From Flectonema sp. DT1601 (lineage: Eukaryota; Euglenozoa; Diplonemea; Diplonemida; Diplonemidae): DNA of 64,000 nucleotides. This document shows positions 9,484 to 20,410 of the stretch, one piece after another; within the stretch, counting starts at the first letter, position 1, and each line of letters begins with the position of its first letter. The stretch lies in assembly GCA_964019425.1 (NCBI GenBank), contig OZ025787.1, forward strand, positions 992,001 to 1,056,000. The letters run 5' to 3'. The notes below the pieces were generated by a model. The model was given only the letters and a program-made list of their open reading frames with translations, was not told where the DNA came from and did no database searches. Both the position numbers and the translations under genes were made by a program.

Positions 9484-10386
9484 GGATTTTCTGAGATCAT
9501 TATTACTGTCAGTAGTAGTGAACAAAAAAACCTTCCCTCCATTAGCATGCTGTGTAATAAATTAATTTGAAGTAACACATTTTTATTTATTTCATTGTTG
9601 TTGTCATGAACAGAGTGAACAAAAAGAAACCACACGAGGGGAAGGTGATATTTGGGTCAAGAGAATAAAACCATTACCTATTTAGAATTACCTATTTGGG
9701 TATTTGCCTTAAATCGTGTTTGAGGGAGAGTCGGTCTTTTTTTGTTGACAATTTTTTTTTTTTTTTAATTGTCATTACTACTTGTTCTTTCGTTCTTTTT
9801 TTTTTTTTTTCCCCCGTTTTCGAGTCTCGGATTACCGTAAGGGATGCACGTTGCTAGCCACTGCAAACAAGCGTTAGGAAACAAGGTCTGTACATTTGGC
9901 TCGATGCAAAGGACGGACGTTGGTAGTACAAAAAGGGAAACATCAATGAATTTAAAGTAATTACTGAACATGCTCCAGAGGAATAATGCAACCCAACCAA
10001 AAGGAAAGAAAAATATATAAACACAATCCGAAAACTTTTAAAAAAAAAAAAGGGAATGTAAGAAAAAGAAATATTATTTCTTTTTCTTTTTAACCCATCT
10101 TGCCTAGCACTTGAGATTCATTAACAAGGCTTACTTGAAAAAAAAAAGGGAATCTCAAAACGTATGTTTCAAAACGCTAGTTTTAAAATAAAAAACTTAC
10201 ACCAGAGCTTGTAACACGACCCACGTCCTCTTCGCCTTTTAGCACAACAACGCTAGCAACATAAGTAGAGACCTTAATTGAAAAATGACAAACCGATACC
10301 ACAACACTGAAGTTTGTGTGGTAATTCAGGATTGCTGTGGACAGGTAGATAGACCTGTACACGAAAAAGGGGGGGAAATAGAAGAG

Positions 10387-10424
<38 letters not shown>

Positions 10425-11756
10425 TCAAGAAAGAATCAACAAAAAAATATGTATGACTGGGTCATACAAGTCGATTTCATTTTTTTTTTTTTTTTTTCAA
10501 ATTAAAAAAATTAGCATTTGCCTCCAAACGTCAATTTTCACAGTAGGCAGCGTATCACAGCAAGTTGCTTGCTTGCTCCGTGATTCTGGCTACGATCGGA
10601 AAACCATTGCAAGTTGAAAAAGCAAAAGTGGAAAGGGGAAAAAAAGGGTGCACCAACAAAAACTAGTAGCTCCAAAAAGAAAAAAGGAAAAAAACGATGC
10701 CAAAGTAATTATATTTTCACAAACATCGATCTTATACTCGACCCGATGATATCAACCTAAAAAAGAGAACGGAATTATGAACCATAAGAGGAGACCGTCT
10801 AGGGAAGCGATACACACATCGTCTCGTTTTTTGCTGTAAACAAAGTACTCAATCCGACTAGCTATAATGTCTTCATGTGATGACGAGTTCGAGAATTCAA
10901 AAAAAAAAAATATTTAAAAAAAGACTGTCTCCAGTAAAAGAAAGTGTTCAACCTATCGATGCAACTGAAGGTGCAAAAAAGAGCAAAAGTATTCACACGA
11001 CAGAGAACAAGGAGCATAGCTAGGAGACAGACAGGGGGGGATCTTAACTGACAGTACAAGTAACATCGGACTACGTAGTACTAAAAGCTGAAAGAAACGA
11101 AAATACCTTCACGCAGACAGCAGAACCAGAATAGAAGAAAAAGTGCACGAGAGGGAGAAAGGAAGGACCAAAAAAAACAAAAACAAAGAAAGCCATCAAA
11201 AGTATTAGATAGAGTTCCTGAGGTCATGTAAGTGAAATAACTTTTCACAGGAAAGCGGGACGGCAAAAAAGCAAATCATTGGGTGACCAGCACTCATTTT
11301 CCCACCGAAAAAAATCCTGCTACAAGTCAAGGAAGGCTAACACACCACAAAAAGCAATCAACACACACAAAATCCTGTTGAGATTACCAACAGAGAATAT
11401 GACGTAAAAACACATCAATTTCCCCCTTTTTTTTTTTTTTTAAACGAAATCAATTTATTTCTTGTCTACAACAAGTATTATACGAGTTAAAAGAATGTCG
11501 ACAAACACACCAAAATTGATATTCGTGTGCATACTTTCTTTATATTATTCCTGTTTAGTGCTGTTCATATTAATAGGTGAATCCGTGTAAGACAAGCGGG
11601 AAAAAAAAAGGATTCGTACACTGCTAAACAGAAAATAAAAACACGACAATACTACAACAGCAGCAGAAAATAAAATTGCGTACTAATTTTTTTTAAACAG
11701 AGTGACTAAGAAGAGGGGGTAAAAACTACAACTATTCTTTTTTTTTTTTTTTTTTT
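9484..11756. other. Intergenic, homopolymer-rich
   Basis: No supported gene. There are many A/T runs (T at about 9749-9766 and 9797-9810; A at 10392-10421; T at 10481-10497). Open frames here are short, built on homopolymers and not credible. Confidence 0.5.
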
Positions 11757-11790
11757 GTTTGTTTGTTTGTTAGTTAGTTAGTTAGTTATT
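11757..11790. repeat. (TTTG)n(TTAG)n microsatellite
   Basis: TTTG repeats pass directly into TTAG repeats after a T-run, just beside a structured repeat copy. Confidence 0.8.
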
Positions 11791-11799
11791 TAATCCAAC

Positions 11800-11953
11800 G
11801 TTACTGTATATTATGAGTGCTAGGTAACTCACAGTAACAGAGGACCCAATCCGTAGCCATATCCGAAGATTTCGCATGGATTGTTGAAGTAGCATCGACT
11901 GAAAGATTAATAAATACCAATCTCCAGCTTTCCGCCTCGCCTAGCTTATTAAA
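11800..11953. repeat. Structured dispersed repeat family 2, copy B
   Basis: It shares blocks in the same order with 20286-20410: CTAGGTAAC, GTAGCCA.ATC, TAGC.TCG, and CCAGCTTTCCGCCT. Stem GTTACTGT (11800-11807) pairs perfectly with ACAGTAAC (11831-11838), and inner stem GAGT (11815-11818) pairs with ACTC (11827-11830). The same inner stem in copy A is GGGT/ACCC, a compensated pair change. This suggests a folded RNA or a repeat derived from one. Orientation is not determined. Confidence 0.5.
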
Positions 11954-11959
11954 CTATCG

Positions 11960-12060
11960 AACTAAAAAAAAAATAAAAAAATAAAAAAAATATAAAATAA
12001 AATAAAATAAAATAAACAAAAAAAAAATTAATAATAAATAAATAAAAATCATCAAAATTA
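11960..12060 (-). repeat. T/A-rich simple-repeat tail downstream of the LINE
   Basis: The coding-strand sequence after the LINE 3' UTR consists of TTTTA/TTTA-type repeats and T-runs. It may be the LINE 3' tail or a pre-existing simple repeat into which the element inserted. Confidence 0.5.
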
Positions 12061-12124
12061 AAACGGGATAGAACAATTACACTGATAATATACTAAAGCA
12101 CTCGTAGAGCATTAACAATTAACG

Positions 12125-15100
12125 CTAGGTTGGCAGCAGCCATTTATTTGAATCGAACCACACTGGATCGATCCGAGTAAATTTAGAAGACCTTATCTTC
12201 TCCAGGAATGAGTTAAAATGTTGGTTTTTGTTTTTATCCGAATTCAAGAAACAGTATAACTCCAAGTCCCACAAATGGTCGTAGACTTTTTCGATTTCAT
12301 TTGCGTTATAAACTTCTGAGATCAGTTTTCTGACTTCCTCCTTACACTTCGAATCAAGTGTGGTAACAGTGGAATGAACGGACAAATATTTGACAAGACG
12401 TTGTCGAGGGACCGCTCGACGTAACGGGAAGCTGTCGTGTAGGCTCCTGAGGTCATTCAAGAGCGATATGAGAGCCAATTGGTTTTCAGTAGCAAAAAAC
12501 TTGTGTAGATGTTGACCCACATCCTCATCTTGATCATTAAATACCATCTGTGGGAAGTGAATTTGAACAAACATCTTAGTCTCCGGACATTTCGATAGTA
12601 AATGGTGAGTATCTGTATCTCTTTTATTACAGAAGAGACAGTTTGATAATCCCTTTCTTGGTTGCTTCACAAGCGGATGGTGTCCAGTCCTGAGGCGGGC
12701 GATTTGCATTTCTCCCTCACGGTTAAGATCCGGGTGGAAGCGTTGAGCACCTCTGCCCATTGTCGATAAAGAGTGCACATGTGATGTACTGCGCTGCTCG
12801 TACCAGTTTCTTCGGATTTTATTATTCACTGAACATTGGGTCATCCTGTAGTCAAACTTGACCACTGTTAAGGGAATAGCAGAAGCCGCTGCTTTGTTGG
12901 CGAGAGAATCGGCCATTTCATTTCCGATGATCCCACAGTGTGAGGGGACAAATTGTAGGGTGATCGGACGCTGGAGCAGCGATATTCTCCTAAATAATTC
13001 GGCATTAGTCGCTGAATGTTGCTTCAGATGTCCACGCTCAAGACTTCGAAGTGCTGACTGACTATCCGTGATTATATTAATCCTCCCACTTGGCAGGCAA
13101 GACGAATACTTTTCAATCAAATTCACTGCTGATAACAGAGCCTGTTGCTCGGCATTATAAATCATCAGAGATGGGTCGTAACGATGTATTTCTTTGATGC
13201 ATCTCTTTCCAAAGATTAAAACTGCTGCATTACCACAATGGTAGTTACTTTCTTTATCTTGGAAGTAGGATGCATCTGTATACAGCGAGGCCACTGACTT
13301 TGGGAGGGTCTTAATTTTTCCAAGTGCAGCTAACAAATTCTTGCATGGGTCCATGGACTTACGGAAATCTGCCCAGGAATTGATAATAACATCCGGGGGT
13401 GGTCCCCAAGGAGTCTGGTGATGCGGTAGGCAGAGCATTGATCTTTCATTAGGGGTCACATAAGTCTTGGCATGGGGTTCTGCGTAGAGTTTCCACGAGC
13501 TAGACTTTTCAGGGTGAACCAACGACCGAGTCGGGCAATCGTCTGGGAGCCTCAGGAAACGTTCGTAGGATAAAGCCAGGACTTTAGCCACGTGTAGTTT
13601 GAACGGGGGAATACTAGATTCTACCGATAATGCAGTTGAGGAGGTCGATTTTGAGCATCCCGTCAGTCTTAGTTGAAGTGAACGAAGTGTATTCTCAATA
13701 AGTTTCAAAGAATTCTGCTTGATATAGGGTGCATAAGAAGCTAGTCCGTAATAGGCCCTAGAGAGGATCAGCCCATAGATTGTTTGTCGGAGAACTTCCG
13801 TTTTGATTTTAAAAGATGAAACTATCGAAATCAAGCCGATTCCCCGCTTTAGGGTATTTGATAGGTGAGCTAACTGCGATGTAAAAGATAAATCATCGTC
13901 GATAATTATGCCTAGATACCGCGACTGCGACACACGCCTTAGAGGGATTGCAGCCTTTAGAACGAAAGAACCCTTTGGCGTCCTTTGTGAAAGTTGAGAG
14001 CGGGTCTCAAGGTAGTTACCATTAATTGCAAGTGGGTATACCGGTCCTGTTTTGAAATTGAGCAGAGCTGCGGCACCATCATCCTGATGTATCCTGATGA
14101 AGTCGGCAGAGCCACGGGGAAGGTCGATATCGTCCACCGTAGAGGGAAAATAAAGTCTTGGAAGTCTACAAATACTTCTGTCTGAGAAACGTCCTCCGAA
14201 TGCCAAAAATTCAGTCTTGTTCAGAGAGAGGGACATTGCTGAATCAGCGAGCCAGTTCTCCACTTGTCCTATGGCATTGTTCGCCTTGGATTCCAAATCA
14301 CTAACCGAAGAGCCACTAACAAACACTGTCAAGTCATCCGCGTATAACAGCTTTAAATCGGCTGTGATGGCATCCGGTAGGGAGTTCACGTACACACGGA
14401 ATAAGAGCGGTCCTAGAATACTGCCTTGTGGGACCCCCTTTTTGCAAGAAATCGGGCCTGTACGGTTATGGCCGTGGAGAAGATGCGCTACTCGGTCCGA
14501 GAGGAAATTACCAATCCACCTTACATAAGGGACTGGGATGAGTGTTGTAAGCCTACTCATTAGAATATGGTGATCCACATTATCAAACGCACCCGAGATA
14601 TCGAAGAAAATCATCGTTGCACATTTCTCATAATTGTTTTTAACTTCAGCTGCAGCTTCGATCATAACGGCTATATTTTCCTCCGCTGACCTACCAGGAA
14701 CAAACCCAGATTGTTTAGGGTCTAGTTTAGAAATCAGCAGATGTTCTAATCTAAAATGGACAAGGGATTCAATGAATTTAGCAACTACTGAGGTCAATGA
14801 GATAGGACGATAGGAGGCGGCATCAGTCGGGTCCTTTTTGCTACCTTTTAGAATAGGGAGAACATGTGCTACTTTCAAACATTTCGGGAAGGTTCCTCTC
14901 TGGAAAGACCAGTTTGCAATACGTAGGAGAACTTCCTTAGCCATATCTCCAAAATGATAAATCATGTTGTTACTTATAGAATCCGGACCGGAGCCGTCAG
15001 ACTTTTTCAAAGAATTAAAAACTGCTTGGGCCTCTGCCATTGTAAAAGGAGAGCAACTGGGTTCTGAAAAATCCACCTTTGAAGTATGCGGAATAAGCAA

Positions 15101-16249
15101 GGGACGATTGTCAGAAGAATCAGGGAAAAAGCGACGTTTGAGCGCTCCGACGTTCACCTGCGGGGTCTCAATAACCGTTGACTCTCCTTTCAGTTCTCGT
15201 AATTTCTTATAAGTCCAGCTAAAGCCCTTCTTACAACCGTCGATTAGAATAAGTTCAGGGTCCAAATGGCGATGTTTGCGTTTAACCCGGAAAGATTCTT
15301 TGTGCCACTTATTTGGAAGAGTATCAATCGCAACAGATTCTATTGTTCGAACAAAACTGTCACAGAGTTTATTTAAAGATCGTATCCTTTTAAGTCTAAA
15401 ACAATGGGAGTCAAGTTGTGCGGAGAAGGAGGACCAATGAGATTCCGTAAAACTGTTTTTGAACCATATACGATGAGCCGGAATAGCTACCGGTACAGTG
15501 AGGGGAGTCACATTAAAATCTGCAACAATTGGGGTATGATCGGAATTAACTTGCCCAGCATCAATCTGCAGCGAACGCAGACACTTGAACTGCGGCGAGT
15601 GCAATAATAAATCGGGCGTTGTACCATGAGCAGGAATAGAAGGAGCCAGAGGTTCAATAGCTAATCCATTATTTATAATCCATTCATTTACTATCCTTCC
15701 TGAAGAGACGCACCCCTTAGGAATTCGACGCGACCAAGATTCATGATGTGCATTGAAATCACCTACTGCTAGATCCCCCAAAAACATAGAAGAGGGCAGC
15801 TGGCACACCTTCGGTGGGATGTAAATATTAAAAGTTCTAAATATGCCCATGGAAGTCGAGAAACTGCAATGGATAACCTCAACAGCGGATGGATGCTTAC
15901 CTACTTCTAATTGGACCGTACCAAGAGACTTTTTGAAATAAGAAAGAAGTCCACCGCCTCCCATTTTAGAAGAGTCGCACCTATCACGGCGGAATAATGA
16001 ATATCCTGTAATACCAAGTTGATCATCGGTTACGTCTGCTTTCAACCAAGTTTCCTGGAGGTGGATAATATCAGGGTCGTGAGCTTCGATAATAGCATCG
16101 AGATGTGAACGCGATGTTTTATAAGCTCTCATATTCCATGAGAGTACCCTAAGAGGCCCAGGATTAGGGTGGATCCCTGAGCGTAAGAGGTTAATACGGG
16201 CTGTTACTGTTTCATGAAATATGTTGTCAGGAATGGGAGCGATTGATTG
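12125..16249 (-). CDS. LINE ORF2: endonuclease / reverse transcriptase / RNase H
   Basis: The first ATG (16132) lies inside the endonuclease, just after the conserved LSWN motif, so the true product must start upstream, probably by readthrough of the ORF1 stop. From that Met, endonuclease motifs are QET (26-28), GDFN (124-127) and SDH (197-199). RT motifs are YRPISLTS (441-448), FFDISGAFD (509-517), GVPQGSILGP (566-575) and the catalytic YADD (597-600). RNase H begins near 950 (YTDASY) and includes ITDSQSA and the ADSLANKA block. A Cys/His cluster, CLFCNK...HHLLSKC, is near 1165-1180. The segment before the Met includes HPNPGP, resembling the end of a 2A-type peptide. It copies its own RNA by target-primed reverse transcription. 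Confidence 0.93.
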   Translation of the reverse strand, partial: QSIAPIPDNIFHETVTARINLLRSGIHPNPGPLRVLSWNMRAYKTSRSHLDAIIEAHDPDIIHLQETWLKADVTDDQLGITGYSLFRRDRCDSSKMGGGGLLSYFKKSLGTVQLEVGKHPSAVEVIHCSFSTSMGIFRTFNIYIPPKVCQLPSSMFLGDLAVGDFNAHHESWSRRIPKGCVSSGRIVNEWIINNGLAIEPLAPSIPAHGTTPDLLLHSPQFKCLRSLQIDAGQVNSDHTPIVADFNVTPLTVPVAIPAHRIWFKNSFTESHWSSFSAQLDSHCFRLKRIRSLNKLCDSFVRTIESVAIDTLPNKWHKESFRVKRKHRHLDPELILIDGCKKGFSWTYKKLRELKGESTVIETPQVNVGALKRRFFPDSSDNRPLLIPHTSKVDFSEPSCSPFTMAEAQAVFNSLKKSDGSGPDSISNNMIYHFGDMAKEVLLRIANWSFQRGTFPKCLKVAHVLPILKGSKKDPTDAASYRPISLTSVVAKFIESLVHFRLEHLLISKLDPKQSGFVPGRSAEENIAVMIEAAAEVKNNYEKCATMIFFDISGAFDNVDHHILMSRLTTLIPVPYVRWIGNFLSDRVAHLLHGHNRTGPISCKKGVPQGSILGPLLFRVYVNSLPDAITADLKLLYADDLTVFVSGSSVSDLESKANNAIGQVENWLADSAMSLSLNKTEFLAFGGRFSDRSICRLPRLYFPSTVDDIDLPRGSADFIRIHQDDGAAALLNFKTGPVYPLAINGNYLETRSQLSQRTPKGSFVLKAAIPLRRVSQSRYLGIIIDDDLSFTSQLAHLSNTLKRGIGLISIVSSFKIKTEVLRQTIYGLILSRAYYGLASYAPYIKQNSLKLIENTLRSLQLRLTGCSKSTSSTALSVESSIPPFKLHVAKVLALSYERFLRLPDDCPTRSLVHPEKSSSWKLYAEPHAKTYVTPNERSMLCLPHHQTPWGPPPDVIINSWADFRKSMDPCKNLLAALGKIKTLPKSVASLYTDASYFQDKESNYHCGNAAVLIFGKRCIKEIHRYDPSLMIYNAEQQALLSAVNLIEKYSSCLPSGRINIITDSQSALRSLERGHLKQHSATNAELFRRISLLQRPITLQFVPSHCGIIGNEMADSLANKAAASAIPLTVVKFDYRMTQCSVNNKIRRNWYEQRSTSHVHSLSTMGRGAQRFHPDLNREGEMQIARLRTGHHPLVKQPRKGLSNCLFCNKRDTDTHHLLSKCPETKMFVQIHFPQMVFNDQDEDVGQHLHKFFATENQLALISLLNDLRSLHDSFPLRRAVPRQRLVKYLSVHSTVTTLDSKCKEEVRKLISEVYNANEIEKVYDHLWDLELYCFLNSDKNKNQHFNSFLEKIRSSKFTRIDPVWFDSNKWLLPT

Positions 16250-16252
16250 CTA
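16244..16252 (-). promoter_or_regulatory. Candidate stop-codon readthrough signal UAG-CAA-UCA
   Basis: The ORF1 stop UAG is followed directly by CAA UCA, matching the UAG-CAR-YYA readthrough context known from tobamoviruses. ORF2 continues in the same frame for 39 codons before any ATG. Confidence 0.6.
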
Positions 16253-17959
16253 CTGGGCTGACTGGTTGTGCTTCAGTTGAGCCGCCATATCAGCGTGAGA
16301 GTTGGCCCGAGGGCGCTGGTCGGTGGAATCTCTACCGCTGCGGCGTTCGCGATCTTTGTTGGATTTACCCAGTTTATCTCTAAGTTTCTGATTTGCTTCT
16401 TTCTCCGCGGCCAGTTCCCTTCGTAATCCATCTATGGTAAGGTTGAGCGTCTGCAGTTGCTGCATGATCTCAGCATTGGAAGGCTCAGAGGGCTGACTAG
16501 GGAGTTGTAAAGGGGTTCCAATCGGCGTGTCAATAGGTGTTTTGTAACACTGGCTGTTATTATCCATTGCCACATCCCCATCCGACTTTCCCAAGGCCGG
16601 GAAATCTTTCTGCGTTGGAAGTGTTGAAGACACAGCATTCACTGTGATGAAGAAGTCATCAGCCCACAGGACCGAGCTGGGAGGCGACGTCCGTGCCACT
16701 ACTATACAATGACTAGACCTCATGTTCGTCTTCGAATTTTTCCTGCTGAAGTGGGTACAGGTCGAAATTTCCCAACCATGGCTATTACAGATTTGCCATA
16801 GTTGGCTCCGAGAAAGGCGGCCCACATGATCACCAGAGATTCTGTATTTATCTCCTACCGGTGGAGCAGGACATGCAAGCTCTCCAAGCGATGAACGTGT
16901 TTGGTCAGTCATTGATGCCGAACAGATTATTCCTAGTTTGTTTGTACCACGTAAGAAAGTCACCGGAGAGTTGAGGGACTTCCCGATGTTTTTCGCCTGC
17001 TGAAGATCGTTTGTCTGTAGCATGATGATGCTTAATTTTGCATCTATACTGTCCTGGGTAAATTTCGGCAATGTGACAAAATACCCGTCTGGGCCGTTGA
17101 CTGTGACCTCCAACGACAGCTTGTGAACGCGCGTACACGGAATTCGCATGTTCACCGTTCTAATTTTATTAGAGGTTTCCCTCTGTTTTGATGGCCACAC
17201 CAGGTGACTGTCGATCTCTTCGCCGAACGCACTGAGGTATGCTGCTCGTGCGCGTGTCATCAGAAAGTCCGGAGTGACTTCCACCTTCTCAGCAAAATAA
17301 GATTTATGCGCGTGAAATAACACTACGCAATTTTTAACGTTTCTCTCAGACTTCTGTTGGGTTCTGAGAGGGGCTTTCGTGCTGCCGTAGGACGAGATCC
17401 AACCAGTACGCGACGACGTTTTTCCGTTGATGATTATTGGAAAAGTCAGCCGAGTGCTACCTTCCAACTGTTTGTGAGTGATGACTGAAAAGTCACCTTG
17501 TTTGCGAGACGCCAGGACTGCGTCTGCTGGGTTACAAATAAAAATACCAGAGGTATTGCTAATACTTGAGAAGGCTGTCGTAGCAGTGACAACCGGTAAA
17601 ACCCAGTCTTCTGGTCGTAAAGTGATGTTCTGCCATGAAGGTGGCAGAGTTTTTAACGGAGGTGTCTTAATCAGCGGGGTCTTAATCTGCTGGGTCGACT
17701 TCGTATCAGGCTTCTTCGCCATATTCAGTAAGGCGCCATAGTATCCGTCCTTCTTACCCGGAGCAATGGCTGATCTCTTCGCTGAGCTTTCTATTTTTTG
17801 CGGACCTCTAACTTTTTGCCACTTGGCTTCTGTTTTTTCCGCCTCTCCCTTCTTCTTCTTCGTTCTCTTCTTCTCAACACTCAGTTCCTCACTCAGGAAT
17901 TTCCTGAAGAGGGACAACAATCGGGCCTCATCAAGAGACCCGACCGGCTGTACTTTCAT
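16250..17959 (-). CDS. LINE ORF1 protein
   Basis: A 569-aa frame upstream of, and in the same frame as, the RT ORF. The N-terminal 60 residues are Lys-rich (KKRTKKKKGEAEK). The centre holds beta-rich sequence with a possible RRM-like fold around 260-350. The C-terminus has a coiled coil (MQQLQTLNLTIDGLRREL) followed by a basic, hydrophilic tail. No CCHC zinc knuckle is visible. ORF1 proteins of LINEs bind element RNA and act as nucleic-acid chaperones; that role is inferred from position. The ATG at 17959 is the first in frame after the host-like 5' flank. It ends in CAG-UAG followed by CAA-UCA. Confidence 0.85.
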   Translation of the reverse strand: MKVQPVGSLDEARLLSLFRKFLSEELSVEKKRTKKKKGEAEKTEAKWQKVRGPQKIESSAKRSAIAPGKKDGYYGALLNMAKKPDTKSTQQIKTPLIKTPPLKTLPPSWQNITLRPEDWVLPVVTATTAFSSISNTSGIFICNPADAVLASRKQGDFSVITHKQLEGSTRLTFPIIINGKTSSRTGWISSYGSTKAPLRTQQKSERNVKNCVVLFHAHKSYFAEKVEVTPDFLMTRARAAYLSAFGEEIDSHLVWPSKQRETSNKIRTVNMRIPCTRVHKLSLEVTVNGPDGYFVTLPKFTQDSIDAKLSIIMLQTNDLQQAKNIGKSLNSPVTFLRGTNKLGIICSASMTDQTRSSLGELACPAPPVGDKYRISGDHVGRLSRSQLWQICNSHGWEISTCTHFSRKNSKTNMRSSHCIVVARTSPPSSVLWADDFFITVNAVSSTLPTQKDFPALGKSDGDVAMDNNSQCYKTPIDTPIGTPLQLPSQPSEPSNAEIMQQLQTLNLTIDGLRRELAAEKEANQKLRDKLGKSNKDRERRSGRDSTDQRPRANSHADMAAQLKHNQSAQ

Positions 17960-20285
17960 TTTAGGGGTTGTGTTGGGAAATCAATAGTTTGATCGTTAAC
18001 GAAAACGAGAAGCCAATAATATAATTCAACACTTTTCACCTCATAATTAGTTTTGCAATATGAAGTTACAAAATAAATACGATCACTGCCTACTAAGTGA
18101 TCACGCAATTTCTCTGTCGTGAGCAACTGTGAAACTCTCACAGACGATAAGAGACAATAAAAAAAAACAAATACTCCTTTTATGTAAAATAAAAGGAAAG
18201 AGAGACGATCATTAATAATCCGAATCCAGGAAAAATACCACGAGATAGCAGTAATCACGAGATAGCAGTAATTTGGTACAGTAATTTTCATTGGGCTTTG
18301 AATCGGAGATAGGTTGCTGAATTGTTAGTTGGGAATGTATTAAATGAAATAAACAAAACTCAAAGATAAGATGAGAGTTATGCAAATGGGGAGGAAAAAG
18401 GGAAATAAAAGTCGTGTTGGTGTTCATCTCACCCAAACAGAATTTCTGCTACTCACCAAGACAACTCCTTAATAAGGCTTAGCCTGTGCAGACAATTCTT
18501 CCAACCAAACAACAGATTGGCAGGTAAAAATCATTTAAAAAAGAAAATTAAGTTTTTCGACTCGTTCTTCGGACACGTAAAGGTACGGAATGAGTAAGCT
18601 CTACCAATGGACTTTGCAAGTTGTCAAAATTATGTACAAATAGTACTTAGCATAGGCAAGAAAAGGAAGAACGAAGCGCTAAACAGATATACCTTTACCA
18701 GTCAAAAATAGCCGGGCAGATTTTTTTTTAAACACTTTTCCAGCAATTTGTAAATACAACAAATGTTAAAAGGGATCTTTTTTTTTTTTTTTTTTGAATG
18801 GATACCAACAAAAGAAGAGAGAGAAAAAAAACAAAAGAAAAGGGAAACGAAATCAAATTAGTTTGAGAAAAGTCTCAAGAAAAACTCTACTGCAATATAA
18901 TTTCCTTTACAGGAACGGAACCAGATGCGTTCTCAGTTTGAGAGAAACACAGATTTGAACAAGCCTTTGTTTTTGATGCCATCAGGATCAATATCGTTAT
19001 CTTGAACGGGAAAGTTGTAGCAATAGATTACCTCTCGAGGCATCTCATAAGGATAATTGAGTGCGAGCATCGCTTTGCTGCGACTCATAATGAAAATCAA
19101 AAAGAGTGGCGCGAGATGATCACATCTTTCGAGACTGTGAACTCACCAAGAGATATCTTGGAATACCAATATTGTAAAAAAAGGAACGAAATAAACCAAC
19201 GTACGACTGACTAAAAGAATGTGTCAGTTGTCACCCAAACAGTACTACAATACAATAATGATATTCTGATCTAAGTTGTCACCTTGATAAGGCGGATCGC
19301 TAAGAACCTTTTCTCGGACCCTCTGTGACTATTAGTTTACATAATTTCCATAACAATAATTAAAAAAAACTACATATTCGGGAGAAAATTAAGGAAAGCA
19401 GTCATTTGCTAGGCCAGTAAGAAATTTTCTTGGACCTGTGCGGGATTAAAAGATTAAAATGTAAAAAGAAAAAAATAGTGTTCTTTAAAATGGTATAATG
19501 ACGGTTGCTTATTGGTTCCTTCTTTTTCTTTTTTTTTTTTCTAATAAAGAGAAGGAAGCATTAGCAGTAAGATAATATGTGTTGAAGAAAAATCATCAGC
19601 AGAATTTATTTAGCGGGGAGGGAGAAAGTTTTTTTTTTTCTTTTTTTTTATATTGTAATTCTCTAACAAAGAAACTTAAAAATGAAAAGTTCTTGAGAAA
19701 GAGAGATAAAAAAACGCGAAAACAAGTATAACTAAACCAACGGCGAAAGAATATTTGCACAGGCTAGAAAAATGCAAAACTGATTACGAGGATTTTTGAT
19801 ATTACATACAACTAAAAAAGCATCAGAAACAAACATGCCAAAGGTAAATTAGCTTATCGCCCTAAGGTGTATCCAAGAGAACTTCACACGCTAAGCTGTG
19901 TTAAGATCAATCGCTAATCCAGTAAACAATTATAGATTACAGAAAACCTTAAAGGCTGCTGTCGACAGCATGATGTCCTTAACGCAGTTGTAAGTACATA
20001 ACAACACATAATCTATATCAAGCTATCTTCTCCGGTGTGTGGCGAAACAAAAAGGAGTGAACGCACTTTATACAAAAAGTATATAAAGTAAAATTCGAAC
20101 AAAACTTTTGTTTTTGAAAAGCACACATGGAAGGAGAGGATCCGCAAATGTAATAATAAAAATGAACAAGCACCCGAGAGTTTCTTGATTCAGGTTTTGT
20201 ATACAAGCACGTTGGAGGCTGCGTGTTGACACAAAATGTTTGATCATACACACAAGAAGTTAGTACTAGTAAGCCCAGAACTGAT

Positions 20286-20410
20286 GCCTGCAGGGGTCTA
20301 GGTAACCCGCACCAGTAGCCAGATCGCAGAAATCGTGTTTTTATAGCTTCGGTCGGAAGGATCGACTCCCAGCTTTCCGCCTTGTCCTGAACTAACAAGC
20401 TGAAAACAAA
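20286..20410. repeat. Structured dispersed repeat family 2, copy A
   Basis: Related to 11800-11953 (shared blocks CTAGGTAAC, GTAGCCAGATC, CCCAGCTTTCCGCC). Stem GGGT (20294-20297) pairs with ACCC (20305-20308) around loop CTAGGTA, and the outer CTG/CAG pairing is weaker. The compensated stem relative to copy B supports a folded RNA origin. Confidence 0.5.

Larger units (their letters stand above)
12061..17959 (-). mobile_element. Full-length I/Ingi-like LINE with RNase H
   Basis: This is a non-LTR retrotransposon on the minus strand with two ORFs in one frame: ORF1 (17959-16250), a single UAG, and ORF2 (to 12125). Both frames are otherwise open over 1945 codons, so the element looks young and potentially complete. 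ORF2 has an AP endonuclease, a reverse transcriptase with YADD, and an RNase H domain, the order typical of the I/Jockey/Ingi group. The 5' boundary and target-site duplications were not found; the 3' end lies near 12060 beside a T/A-rich simple repeat. No second copy is present in the window. Confidence 0.9.

Noticed and set aside
15404-15607. Plus-strand frames inside the LINE
   Set aside because: They are antisense to an intact endonuclease/RT frame.
19002-19214. Plus-strand 70-codon frame of fairly normal composition
   Set aside because: There is no recognisable motif, it is on the opposite strand to all other genes, and it is no longer than expected by chance.
20286-20320. Spliced-leader RNA reading of family 2 (CTAG|GTAAC donor inside a stem)
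   Set aside because: The sequence before the donor is not conserved between copies, whereas a functional leader exon should be.
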